DNA of 64,000 bases from Dendrophyllia cribrosa (GCA_024195265.1 JAJLRJ010000009.1:887001-951000); one strand, 5' to 3'; positions 21,353 through 32,940 are shown, counted from the first letter of the stretch. The notes: a model not told the origin generated them from the sequence alone. Made by a program: numbers and translations.

Positions 21353-24300
21353 ATGGCTTCATTTAGAGGTGTTCCTAGATTAATGGTTCTCAGAACATTT
21401 GTTCTTTTTTGTTCAATTTATTGGGCTGGTGCACAGGATGCCCAATTTGCACAGAAGCCCCACATTATTATGATTGTAGCAGATGATTTGGTGAGTGTAG
21501 TGACTTTTTTTTTAAAGAAAAAATATACAAGATAGTGATAACATTACAGTTATCAAATTCAGTTTTATAAAACTGAACAAAGACACCAAAATATCGTCAA
21601 TAAAAGACCTACTGTAGCTTTTACCCAAAAAACTAATGTTACGCCAGTTTAAACATTTGGGACCCCGTTTGTTCAGAAGCCAAATAATTGTAGTTCAGGA
21701 TTACGTAAACTCCTCAAGCAAAGTTTTTTGTTTTCTCGTTAAAAACGATTCCCACTTTCAAAAAATTTAAGCTTCACTTAGTGGTTAATAGGCAATTAAA
21801 AACGGAGGACGTCTATTTTTCAGAAATCGTTATTGACAATGTTAAACATGAAATCCAAGTTGATGCTAATCATGAATTAGTGTAATCGTGCTTTAACTTG
21901 AACAACCAGGCTCTCACAAATTCATGTTCTTATGTTGACTACACTGTCTATATTGAGGGGTTTTCAATCAAGTGTCGTAAATAATTTCCCAATTTCTTTG
22001 GTTTTGCATTGCTCAAGGAATCAGAAGTAAAACCAAAACCAATCGTGACTTGCTCTCACGCCTTTTTCCGCGCTTGGCGCCGGCTGCATGTGTTTTCTTC
22101 GAGTTCTGATTGGTTCATTGGATTTCCTGTCTCTGTTTTGATTGGTCAGAGTAATTCCTTTGGTTTTGGTTTTACAACACTCAGTTGAAAATCGTTCTAT
22201 CTCTTTTCTCTTTTTTATCACAAGGGTTTGATAATACTGCTTTTATTTCTTTGTTAATTTTAATTTAATTACTACCCACGTAAATGTAACTCGTTTCTTT
22301 GTTTGCTAATGATTATTTCGGTTTTCAAACTCTTCTTTGTCTTTATCAGGGTTGGGATGACGTCAGTTTCCACGGCTCGCCCCAGATCCCCACTCCCACT
22401 CTGGACGGCTTGGCGAACTCTGGAGTAATCCTGAATAATTATTATGTGTCACCCATGGATTCGCCTTCAAGAGCAGCTTTCATGACAGGAAAATACGCCC
22501 TGAATTTAGGTAATAAACAGAATAGAACATGGTATTTTTGAAAGCAAAATGTTCGAATTTCAAGCCCCCGTTTAATTGTAATCAGGTGACCTTGTGAGAT
22601 TTCTGTGCTACACAGGGCACCCTCAAGCTTGGTACAACATTGGAAATCCCCCCTCTTCCTACAATGAAAAGGAAGTTCAGTCGTGAGAATTGTTAAAATT
22701 CCTTGTAACAGACTCGAGACGCGTTTCGTTTTGTTTTTCACCGAGCTAATGGCCCATTTTCCATTTCCTTTAACCTATTTTTTCATATAGATATCACTTT
22801 TCTTTCACATGCAAATAAAACTCAAGTTCATATGAACAGCTGAAGTTGCATTAGGCTTTGCTTTGAAAAAGGTGTTATAGGGGCTATGTCAAGATATCTG
22901 ACTAGTCAAAGCTCTGTTAAAATTACTGATAAGTACCTTCAGTCAAGCAAATATGTTTGTTTAAACCATAAAAAGAACATATCAATTGAATTCTTAAAGG
23001 GAGAATGAAACACAGCAATTTTATCGATTTTTAAAAGATAAGGGGAAACAATTTGAAAATATAGGCAAAGTTTAATTTTCTCTTTGCTCCTTTCAGGGCT
23101 TCAACATGACACAATTCACAATAAACAGCCCTTCGGGGTGCCGCTAAAGGAAAAACTTCTTCCAGAATATATGCGGCAATTAGGCTACGCAACCCATGCT
23201 GTAGGAAAGGTAGGCTTTTACACATACCGCCACAAGAGTGTCTAAAATCTAACTTCTTATACTAATATATCATGTTATCTTATGTTTATATTTCAGTTGT
23301 ATTAGTCAATCATTAACCACTCATGAGCCGTTAAAAGTATTTTCCTTCAGTATAGTCCTGGCCCTGAGGAAGGCTAATTTTGTTAGCCGAAATATTGGCC
23401 GCTAAATAAATCAGCCCATTGCCGTAGAGCCAGCCTTGCATTCAGTTTGTTTTGTACACTTCAAGTGACGTCTGACTAGAGCATCTCTACATACAGATCC
23501 GGCAAAACCGCTGACCAGTGCATTTTACTTACGCGTTGTGTGGACCTCGTTTCTATCTAACTTCTCCTTACAATATAAATACATCGTCAAACGGAGGGGT
23601 GGGGAGAATAACGTAAATTATCAACTTGGGAATACTGTGTTGACAACCTCGTCCCCAAAGCTGACTCCACGCTCAAAGAAACCCCTGGACAATAATGCTG
23701 TAATACTCCAATAATCGTGGAGTATTTTGTCAGACACACGATCGTTCGTGATTGGCCGAGTCCGTGTTTGTTTTCCAGGTTTTTTTTGCAGTATTTTGGC
23801 AGCTTTGTCCAAGGGTTTTATTCTCCCGCCATTTTGAACGCGGAGAAGGCTCTGGGGACGAGGTTGACTGTGTTGATGTACCATAAAATTCTAGTGATCA
23901 GTATCTCATTTCTCCTTACAATTTCCATACATTGTCAACCAAACGGGTAATGAGAATTAACAGGAGCCCATCAGGAATTAAAGAAATCATCAACTAGAAG
24001 ATATTGTCTTGATGCAGCATCAGATTTTTATGTTTTGTCCTCGCAGTGGCAGCTGGGATTTTTCGCTAAAGAGTTCACCCCCACCTACAGGGGATTCGAC
24101 TCATTCTACGGCTTCTGGACTTCCGGTCAGGACTACTTCAGTCACGTGACCTATGACGGAAGTTACGGGCTGGATTTGAGAAGAGATTTGGCTGTGAGTA
24201 TTTTAACTCTTTCTTTTCTGGAGTCAAATAAGGTCAAGCACAAGTTAGCTACATGTTTTCTTTATTACCTTTTGCTACAAAAACAAAGAAGATGAAAAAA

Positions 24301-27300
24301 AATTGAATGTATTCAATACGTCAGTGTAAGGCTAAACCTGCACATTCAAGACTATTTTGGTCTTTTTAGGAAAGACCTATTGCATGACTTGCGGAAAATA
24401 TTCGCATTTTGGACCCTTTCGGAAAATGTCGAGAAAATTCTGAGTATTATAGTATCTCCGGAAGTTTTTCGGAAAATGGTCGGTAATTCCGTAGACACAC
24501 CGCAGTTAATGTATATTTTGTTGTCGTTTTCAGGCAGTGTACAATGAAACAGGTACTTACGGTACCGAGCTGTTTACGCGAGAAGCAGACAAAGTCATTA
24601 ATGATCATGACGGCTCCAAACCTTTGTTCCTGTACTTCGCACAACAAGCGGTGCATGTCGGGAATGAGAATGAGCCGCTCCAGGCCCCTAAGAAATACCT
24701 CGACCGCCTCGGTTACATCGGAGATGAAAAGAGGCGAACGTTTGCAGGTATGAAGGGAATGTGGTTCATTTGTGTTTAATTTGTGTTTAGAGGGGTAAAG
24801 TTTTTTACATTGACTGTTAACTAGACTATTTATGCTGTGTTCACACTAGGGCGCTTTAGTCTGATCACAAATGAAACATGTTTCACTGTGAAAAGTGTTC
24901 ACATCAGGCGGCGTATGGCGCGAATCATGATCGAAACATGTTTATTCTGAGCACGATTGAGCTATTTCACGAGGTAGTTTCGATCTAAGCCAGACGAAAC
25001 ACGTTAGCACAAATGTCGTTGTTAAAACATTGAATTGCCCTTCGTTCCCTTAGTTTTTATTTGGGGCAGTTAAACCCCAAAACGTCAAATCCCCATCACG
25101 TAGCTCTTGAATTTTCCCTAGTTTTCCAAAAACAATTTACACCTTAATCAAAGTTATTGCTTCACTTTAGGTATGGTTTCTGCTCTGGATGAATCAGTCC
25201 GCCAAATAATAACAACTCTAAAGAGGAAGGGACTTTACGACAACTCCATCATCATATTTACCACTGATAACGGAGCAGCTGCTGGTGGACTCGACGCCAG
25301 CGCGGGCTCGAATTATCCACTGCGAGGTGCCAAAAATACTTTATGGGAGGGAGGAGTGCGTGGGGTGGGTTTTGTCCACAGCCCACTTCTAAAGAAGAGA
25401 GGTAAGATCTTTGAGTGTAGACATTATTTATGCTTTCTGTTGCTTTGGTAACGGGCCTTTTTAGGTTTATTCATTCATTCATTCATTCATTCATTCATTC
25501 ATTCATTCATTCATTCCTTCGTTCGTTCGTTCGTTCGTTCGTTCGTTCGTTCGTTCGTTCGTTCGTTCGTTCGTTCATTCATTCATTTATTCATTTATTT
25601 TGTCATTAACCACATTAAAAATATATATAATAATAATAATACAATACACTAGGAATTTATAATAACTTAAAAGACGATAGACTACAAAATGTTTAAGGTG
25701 GTAGTGACAAGGAAGCCTATATAGAAGCCGGGGGCTTATGATCCATAGGCTTCCTGACAAATACCTAATTCATAGCATGTTAACAAGGTATCGTCATAAG
25801 AAAATATGATGTGTTTAAGATTCGAAAACATATTTCGACAGAAGCTTCTGTCATCTTCATCTTGATGATGATGCATTTATATAGCGCAATATTGTATGTA
25901 TATGTTTAACTGCGCTTTGTAATTATAACGTAGGCGTCAGATAGGACTTTGGCTGTAAAGTAGACACAAATGCCGATCACACAACATAAGTCCATACCTC
26001 CAAGGGTAACTCCAATAATTGTATTTTTCTCTCAACTCTCAGGTCGCGTTTCAACTGCCTTATTACACGCTTCGGATTGGTTCCCAACCTTCTACGCGCT
26101 GGCTGGCGGCGACGTGAAGAGCCTGGGTGCCATTGACGGTTTCAATGTCTGGGATGCAATTTCGAATGATGCCCAGTCCCCGCGATACGAGATCCTACAC
26201 GGGCTGGATTCTCTGAAAGAGAGAAAAGCAGCTCTAAGGATTGGGGACTACAAGATGATTGTTCATCAAAATCGAAGTTTCTATAGTGATTGGTACCCCC
26301 GACCTGAAAGTTTACATGAATTAGATCAGGTTCCTAAGCCGAGTCTACTCAAAGACGCGTCCGTAGATTGTACAGTTAAACACCCACATCCCCTTCTGTA
26401 CACAAAAGCACCGATTTGCAACCCCGAGAAAAAGCCTTGTTTGTTCAACATCAAATGGGATCCCTGCGAGTATCATAACCTGGCCGATTTTATGCCCAAC
26501 ACTTTGAAGGTTATGATAGATAGGCTGAAATTCTATGCTCGCAAATCTACGCCCGCGTTGTATCCGCAAGCGGATGAAACTGCAAACCCTGATCAGCACG
26601 GAGGAGTCTGGGCGCCATGGCGGGAGAAACCGGATGTTGATCAAACAATGAACGACTATGTTTATCCAAATTCGTATTATGACGCTCCCAAAGCGGGCCC
26701 TAGCAGTCCCACGAAAAACCAGCTTGACCAGTTTATGAGAGATCAGGGACTCGCTAGTAGTAATAACGTTAATGTTAAACCGGAAATAGAAGATATCATC
26801 ATCAATTTCCGGGATCCTAACAGGAATGAACCTAAGGAGGTAGTACCAACCACCGCAACCATAGCAACCACAGCGGCGCCAGCCGTGACCACGGCGTCAA
26901 CGGCATCAACGGCCAGTACGCCAAGCACGGCACCGCCAGCGGTAACGACGGCTTCCACTGCCGCGCCTATCAACACTGCCGCCCCTCCACCATCTATTCC
27001 ACCAGCTGTGGTGTCCAAAGTCTCACCAAAGCTGGATTATTCCGCTCAGAGACCCAAACCCTTCCGTCCAACAGGAAACCTCAAAGGCTTCTTTCAGCAT
27101 CAATTCGCTGGTCTTCAAATTACTACTCCTAAACCATTGGCGGGCGGTGCCAACTTTATTCCTGACACTGTGAAAGAAATTGAACAGATGGTCGCGAAAC
27201 CCGTCAAATATATTAACCCGCTCAATGTCCGACCTACCGATAAAATGCCCGCGATACACGCCTGGCCTACTCAGCAGTCGCTCGTGCCAAATGACGTACA

Positions 27301-28318
27301 AAGCGTGGTCAATCAAAACGGCTTTTCTAAGCATCTCGCCTCGAGTCACGTGGAGGAAGTTTCTATGCTTCCTCCTGTGAATTCACCATTGAAACCTACT
27401 AACAAACAGACCATGTTCGGTTCACACCCACACAAGATTAACACTCTGCCTGAAATTCTCGATATAATCGATGAATCAGCGGTGCCGAATGCCTACGCCG
27501 CGGGAGGCAGCGGCCAGGGGACAATTCCGAAGATTTTCGATATCATTGACGAAGCTCATAACGAGCACAGCCAGGTGAAGGAGTTATCTTCACATAAACA
27601 AGGGCCAATAGCAACTAGCAAACCACTGACCAGCAAAGACGTGGGCTCAGGAATGGGCGTGGGTCTGACGGGATTACCAGAAGGCATTTCGGTCTTCGGT
27701 AAGTTGGGCGATCAGAAGATTCTGTCTCAATCTCACGCGACTGCGGGTAAAGGAAGAGAACATATTGTCGCAAAGGAGAAACCGACGAAAGCAAGTAAGA
27801 AGGCGAGTGTGCACAAATTCATCGGTAATATTACCATCGACGGTCGGCGTTATCTTGTCGTTGGAACCGAAACCGAGCAATCGGATTCAATCTCATCACA
27901 CATGGAAGGTAACACAATTACGCTGCATCTTCCCAAATCAAAGAAAACCAACACTCACAGCGAAAAATCGAAAGACAAAAGCAAGTCAGCCGAAAGCGCA
28001 GACAGCAAGTCGGAAATCGGTGGTGCACGTGGCTCCAACGAACCTGGAATCGGTGAAATCACTGATTACATCGACGATGACGAAGATGCCAACGAGAAAC
28101 CGACAAACAAAACACTGGCAGCCCATAATATCACAGCAGTGGTGACCGCTGGCAACAACACTAAGTGCGAGAAAGTCGTTCAGCTGGATACCTCCGATAA
28201 CGCTGTCGTCGTGTCTTCGGTTGTGATCGTCGTCATTGCTTCGGCAATGGTCGTGGGCGTTGCGGTTGTTGCTATGGTTGCAGTGGTTGCTAGGCACTGT
28301 CAAAACGCCAGAAGTTGA
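21353..28318 (+). CDS. Arylsulfatase B/I/J-like protein with substituted active site and transmembrane tail (candidate pseudo-sulfatase)
   Basis: Coding exons are 21353-21490, 22350-22509, 23097-23209, 24047-24193, 24534-24747, 25171-25401 and 26043-28318; phases agree and give 1092 aa. Residues 1-27 are a signal peptide (ends YWAGA). The sulfatase fold spans about 35-535 with the expected blocks: IMIVADDL (Asp44, Asp45), SPSR (Arg87), VGKW (Lys137), QAVH (His227), TTDNG (Asp290, Asn291), YPLRGAK (Lys312) and [12 protein letters not shown]. The formylglycine position of C-x-P-S-R is Asp83 (DSPSR, codon GAT) and the GKWHLG histidine is Gln139. Without the cysteine no formylglycine can form, so hydrolysis is not expected, though the metal ligands remain. 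ARSB-type enzymes are near 530 aa; here about 557 residues follow: a Thr/Ala/Pro-rich stretch, two [14 protein letters not shown] repeats (near 803 and 829), an acidic segment and a hydrophobic helix at about 1056-1085 before RHCQNARS. Predicted type I membrane protein. Confidence 0.92.
21955..22198. mobile_element. Decayed copy of the 282-bp GAGCAGTTTTCAATTGAG MITE
   Basis: In sulfatase intron 1. The order of blocks matches 4392-4673 (AATCAGAAGTAAAACCAAAA, GATTGGTTCATTGGAT, TTTGGTTTTGGTTTTACAAC) with an internal deletion and degraded TIRs. Confidence 0.75.
23360..23400 (+). ncRNA. Minimal type I hammerhead ribozyme-like motif in sulfatase intron 3
   Basis: Stem I is GGCC (23360-23363) pairing with GGCC (23397-23400). 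The core box CTGAGGA fits CUGANGA (23364-23370). Stem II is GGCTAA (23372-23377) pairing with TTAGCC (23383-23388) over a TTTTG loop. GAAA follows (23389-23392), then a two-pair AU/AU stem III and T as the cleavage-site base (23396). An extra A (23371) sits between the core box and stem II. Such minimal hammerheads with very short stem III are known from Penelope-like elements and work best as dimers. No Penelope coding sequence is adjacent. Confidence 0.55.
23636..23870. mobile_element. Foldback element (CTCGTCCCCA...TGGGGACGAG ends)
   Basis: The ends CCTCGTCCCCAAAGC (about 23647) and GGCTCTGGGGACGAGG (ending about 23864) are inverted. The interior contains ATACTCCAATAATCGTGGAG, also present at 62900-62920, which shows a second copy of the family at 62815-63125. 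Confidence 0.6.
24830..25010. repeat. MITE-like half element (CTGTGTTCACACTAGGGCG)
   Basis: Sequence starting GCTGTGTTCACACTAG, followed by repeated GAAACATGTTT palindromes, is typical of the end of an invertebrate MITE. No matching opposite terminus was found. It lies in sulfatase intron 5. Confidence 0.4.
25468..25600 (+). repeat. Compound microsatellite (ATTC)n-(GTTC)n-(ATTC)n
   Basis: About 33 tetranucleotide repeats in sulfatase intron 6: ATTC units, then about 15 GTTC units (25519-25575), then ATTC/ATTT units. Confidence 0.95.
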
Positions 28319-28621
28319 TTTCGTTTCATTTCATTCGATTGCTATTTTTTTTTCGCAGAGAGTTAACACATTTTTATTTTTAACTAATGTGATTTGAAAT
28401 GTACAGAGAAAAGTAGATTTAATAATGGTGGTAGTGACGATTATTTAAAACCAAATAGTTTTACCATGACATGGATTTTTCAGCACGATTTGTGCTTCAA
28501 GTCTCTGGCATATTTGTTAATCATCTTTCCATCTTTATTTTCCTCTTTCAAGTTAATGATGTCCAAGAGATTTAAAAAGTATTTAGAAGCATTGTGCAAT
28601 TTTGCATTTCACAAGACGCTT

Positions 28622-28832
28622 TTTGACCCTTTCTCTCCCAGAGTCAATTATGGAGACATGTAATGAAGTTCTAACTTTTGAGTCTGTTGACGAAATCCTA
28701 TGGTGTGACCATTCAAATAAAACCCCTTCGGTAGTTTCTTTTGCATTGCCATGTTTGTTTTCAATATTTTCCAAACTTAATTTTAGGATTTTTTTGGAAT
28801 TTTGATGTTTGGCACTCTTGGGAGTTAAAGGC
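28622..28832 (+). mobile_element. Unexpanded copy of the CCCTTTCACTCCCAGAG MITE family
   Basis: It runs from TTGACCCTTTCTCTCCCAGA to CACTCTTGGGAGTTAAAGGC and contains one copy of the core (GTTCTAACTTTTGAGTCTGT and GTGTGACCATTCAAATAAAA). The inverted termini and interior match 56008-56220 and the flanks of the 88-bp array at 45.8-46.8 kb. Confidence 0.75.
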
Positions 28833-28834
28833 TC

Positions 28835-29340
28835 AAAATAACATTCCTACAAAAAAGTAAAACAAGTTTAAAGCAGGTTTGGCTTAATCCAACTCTGGCG
28901 TGCGTAGGGCCCGAAAGCTTATACAGTTCCTTTCAAATGATATGGTGGTACAACTCTCAATCCGTTAAACAGCCCGACTTGTTTCGCCAGCCTAGGTTTT
29001 TATAATTTAGCTCTCATAATAAACCAAAATTGAATCATTTTTGGTGAACACACTGCAGGTAACATAGCTTATCGGGCCCGAAAGGTTTTCTTGACTTCCG
29101 AGAAACGTATGCCAGGTATTTGTGTTACGTTAAATTGGCTTTTCTTGAAGGCCTGGGTTTCACAAGCAACGCAAGCACAGAGCAAGCCAAGCATACAAAA
29201 GGATCAGAATATTTTGATCCTTATGCTTGCACTAGCATTTCTCTGTGTTTGTTTGGAATCTTGTAGTGTGCTCGTGTCGCTGGTAAAAACCAGGCCTAAG
29301 GTTATGTGCAAGGAGACATAGTATGTTGTAGTATTTTGCG
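28835..29340. other. Intergenic, no supported feature
   Basis: There are chance ORFs only (for example 29091-29321 +) and no recognised repeats. Confidence 0.4.
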
Positions 29341-29355
29341 TTGACACAGACCATA

Positions 29356-29650
29356 TAGCAGTTTTCTATTAATGTCGGCAAACCAGAGTAACTCATCTGG
29401 TCAATTAGAATTCAGACAACGTAATAAACCAATCAAAATGCAAAACAAAACTGTGTGACCACGCGTTAAGCGCGGAAAACATCTATAACTGGTATTAAGC
29501 GCGGAAAAACACGCAACTGTAACCGGGTGTCAAGCGCGGGAAAACGGACGTAGACAAGTTATGATTGGTTTTGCTTGGTTGTGATTGGTTAAAATAACAA
29601 CATGTTTTCTCTGATTGGTTAAAGTCTGTCGAATGACTATCGCTAGCCAA
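29356..29650. repeat. Diverged member of the CCAAT/GCGCGGGAAAA MITE group
   Basis: The left end GCAGTTTTCTATTAATGT resembles the 282-bp MITE terminus. The interior has three AAGCGCGGAAAA(A) boxes and several GATTGGTT boxes. The right terminus is not clear. Confidence 0.5.
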
Positions 29651-30301
29651 TGCTTAGCTCGGCAAACGCAAATAGTTTCAACAGTCATGCAAAACCGCTA
29701 CATTATTGGATGACGTACCTTCACAAAAGTCACAAAAGTCACCCGAGTTTATTCGTATTAGTTTATTTTTATTTTTATTAAGAAATCAACCGACTCAAGA
29801 AAATCATGCTTGCAAGGAATCGTGGGCACCATATAGACAACAACTGCATGGTGAACCTTTGACATACGTTTTTTTCTTCTTTTTTTCAAAAGATTTCTGC
29901 AGCTAGGAAAGTTTGAAATATTCCATATATGTCTTACGAAATAATGCAGTCTTGGAAACTTTTGTTTCAGAGTGCAGAAAACCTTAGCCCTTGAAGCCCA
30001 GATAGTGATCAACATCAAATTTCTCCTTGTAATATCAATGCTTAATCGATTAAAGAGGTTATGAGATTTAACGATATAATCAACCGAGATGAATTGCCTT
30101 GATATTTTAACAACTTCTCCCCACTTCTACTGTAATAAATGTATGGGGACAAAAAAGGAGAATTTGTATTTTGATATTTGGAATTAAAGGGTTCAGCGCA
30201 GTGTTTATGGACATTTTACGTGTTCTGATTGATTATTGTAATAAATTGTCAGAGAGACTAATAAATGTGTTGTACGTGTTGGCTTGTGCGCTCTTAAGGC
30301 G

Positions 30302-30497
30302 ACAGCGTCTTGGCTGATATATTGACAGTGTCTTGGCTGATATATCCACAGTGTCTTGGCTGATATATCGACAGTATCTTGGCTGATATATCGACAGTGT
30401 CTTGGCTGATATATCGACCATGTCTTGGCTGATATATCGACAGTGTCTTGGCTGATATATCGACAGTGTCTTGGCTGATATATCGACAGTGTCTTGG
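30302..30497 (+). repeat. 23-bp minisatellite, left block
   Basis: About 8.5 copies of CTTGGCTGATATATCGACAG+TGT. The array continues in the same orientation at 30795-31490 after an inserted inverted-repeat element. Confidence 0.95.
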
Positions 30498-30499
30498 CT

Positions 30500-30798
30500 G
30501 GTATACACCAAATTGAAGAAACGTTGTCGGGTGAAAAGCATAAACCATGAACGATGCGACCCAAAGGTTTACTGGGAAGTTGGAAACATTAATCTTCGTC
30601 TGTCACAGAATAAACATTTTATTAACGCAGAATGCATAATTCCATGCTCTTAAATATCTCGAATAAAGAAAACATATTGATTATCAAGAAATGAAATATT
30701 ACTAGCTTGCCAATGCTGTCTACCCAAAATCCCATTCGGTCTCATAGTTCATGGTTTATGCTTTTCACGGGTCAACGTTTCTTCAATTTGGTGTATCG
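30500..30798. mobile_element. ~296-bp inverted-repeat element splitting the 23-bp array
   Basis: The arms are about 48 bp: 30502-30550 (TACACCAAATTGAAGAAACG...) and 30748-30796 (its complement, with small differences near GTCGGG/CCCGTG). The central 200 bp is unique. The position within the array and the inverted arms fit a MITE insertion. Confidence 0.7.
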
Positions 30799-31490
30799 AC
30801 AGTATCTTGGCTGATATATCGACAGTATCTTGGCTGATATATCGACAGTGTCTTGGCTGATATATCAACAGTGTCTTGGCTGATATATCCACAGTGTCTT
30901 GGCTGATATATCGACAATGTCTTGGCTGATATATCTACAGTATCTTGGCTGATATATCGACAGCCTTGGCTGATATATCGACAGTGTCTTGGCTGATATA
31001 TCGACAATGTCTTGGCTGATATATCGACAGTGTCTTGGCTGATATATCGACAGTGTCTTGGCTGATATATCGACAGTGTCTTGGCTGATATATCGACAAT
31101 GTCTTGGCTGATATATCGACAGTGTCTTGGCTGATATATCGACAGTATCTTGGCTGATATATCGACAGTGTCTTGGCTGATATATCGACAGTGTCTTGGC
31201 TGATATATCTACAGTATCTTGGCTGATATATCGACAGTGCCTTGGCTGATATATCGACAGTGTCTTGGCTGATATATCGACAGTATCTTGGCTGATATAT
31301 CGACAGTGTCTTGGCTGATATATTGACAGTGTCTTGGCTGATATATCGACAGTATCTTGGCTGATATATTGACAGTGTCTTGGCTGATATATTGACAGTG
31401 TCTTGGCTGATATATCGACAATGTCTTGGCTGATATATCGACAGTGTCTTGGCTGATATATCTACAGTATCTTGGCTGATATATCGTGTT
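30795..31490 (+). repeat. 23-bp minisatellite, main block
   Basis: About 30 copies of CTTGGCTGATATATCGACAG+TGT with point variants. The last copy continues without a break into ATATCGTGTTTTCCTGATTA (31480-31500), the end of the element at 31486-31790. On the minus strand all three frames are open because 23 is not divisible by 3. Confidence 0.95.
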
Positions 31491-31790
31491 TTCCTGATTA
31501 TGGCCAAGAGCTTGCTTTTTTATTTTAAAATAGGAAGAAAAAATCGCCATAAGCAACAAAAGCAAACAAACATCAAGTAAAGAGATAAAACGACCGCATA
31601 AAGGTCAAAATTCTACAAAAATAGCAATTTCGATTTCTTGACCGCCTGTCACGAAATCAAATCTGATGAACTGTAATCTACTTCCATCATTGCAGTCCTG
31701 CGTTTATCTCAAAACTACTGCGTCTGTTTTGCTCTAAAGAATAATTTTTATCTAATTAAGTTGTATATTTGGTGGCATTTGGCATTTGTC
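31486..31790 (+). mobile_element. Copy of the ACCGCCTGTCACGAAATCAA element family
   Basis: It begins GTGTTTTCCTGATTATGGCC, contains GACCGCCTGTCACGAAATCA at about 31640 and ends at TTGGTGGCATTTGGCA. It is the parent sequence of the 23-bp array at its left end. Confidence 0.7.
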
Positions 31791-31860
31791 GGGGGAGGGG
31801 GCAGGGGGAGGGGGGATAGGGAAGCCCGCTCACCAATCCCCGTCCCCCGAGGCCGAGAGC
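31790..31860 (+). repeat. G-rich tract
   Basis: Runs of four to six G separated by single A or CA (31791-31817) give a potential G-quadruplex. Confidence 0.6.
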
Positions 31861-32150
31861 TTGCTCGCAGTCTAGTTTCATGTTTTTAGTTTGCGACTGA
31901 CCGAAGCACGTAGCCGCCAGTTATTTGTCATGAAATATCCGGTACTTGAACACAATATATATCTGGAATTTATTCAAATCGGTGAACGTTACAACTTCTT
32001 GACTTTCGGATAAGCAAATAAGGCATTGTTCCGGCCTTAGGAATCATAAAAATAGTGATTGAAAGGATCTAGTTTTCAAATACTGAAATTTCCCGGAGAG
32101 CACACCTCCCAACTCTCTCCGATGGGTTTTGAATTGCGATGCTCGAATCT

Positions 32151-32940
32151 TCCCGGCGTATCCAATCGAACAAAATCGAACCAAAAATCAATTGAACCCA
32201 ATCGAACACCAATCGTTCGATTGGGTTCGGTAATCGAACAAAATCGAACATCTATTTTGCTGTGAGTTCGATTTTCGAACCAATCGAACACAATCGAACA
32301 CAATCAAACTCAATCGGATTCGATTTTGTTCGGAATCCATCTCTTGATAAGTAAATCACGCAGGACTAATCATAATCAACTTTTATTGAATGGAATAAAT
32401 ATAAAAACGTCCAAATATCGAATTGAATGTCAATGTTTAGTAATATATATTTTGTAGCAGAGAACAAAACGACGGTGAAATAATGAAATGCACTTTCGTT
32501 TACATTTCTATATTAGAAGGAAGGATATGGTTTCTGCCCTGTTTGTCACGTGGCTGACTAGTGTGCACGTGGCTATCGTGCAGACAATCGTCCTATCCCG
32601 GGGTATGGCGAATCGCCAAAAAAAGGATTAGGGGGACGGTGCACCGTACAATATGTCCGCAGTATAAACAAACAGGAGTTCGGTAATCGAACGTTCGATT
32701 GAGTTCGATTGATAGTTGTTCGATAATCGAACGTTCGATTGAGTTCGATGGTTGGTTGTTCGGTAATCGAACGTTCGATTGGGTTCGATTGTTCACTGTT
32801 CGGTAATCGAACGTTCGATTTTGTTCGATTGACCAAATTTTATTGTGAGTTCGATTTCGTTCGATTACCGAACCCAATCGAACGATTGGTGTTCGATTGG
32901 GTTCGCCGGATTACCGAACGTTCGATTGGATACGCCGGGA
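32151..32940. mobile_element. 790-bp non-autonomous element rich in TTCGATTG, TIR TCCCGGCGTATCCAATCGAA
   Basis: A 21-bp perfect inverted terminus (32150-32170 and 32921-32941), flanked by ATCT on both sides, suggests a 4-bp target duplication. The interior contains many TTCGATTGGGTTCG boxes on both strands near each end and a 40-bp tandem repeat at 32680-32835. The centre (32330-32640) is unique AT-rich sequence. No ORF is convincing. Class unknown. Confidence 0.75.
32680..32835 (+). repeat. 40-bp tandem repeat within the TTCGATTG element
   Basis: GAACGTTCGATT recurs at 32689, 32729, 32769 and 32809, an exact 40-bp spacing, with internal substitutions. Confidence 0.85.

Noticed and set aside
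26345..28303. Antisense ORFs across the sulfatase terminal exon
   Set aside because: They are shadows of the strong + strand coding sequence.
30935..31565. Minus-strand ORFs up to 190 aa with a YISQDTVDISAKTLSIYQPR repeat
   Set aside because: They are produced by the 23-bp minisatellite in every frame; no start context or non-repeat coding sequence.
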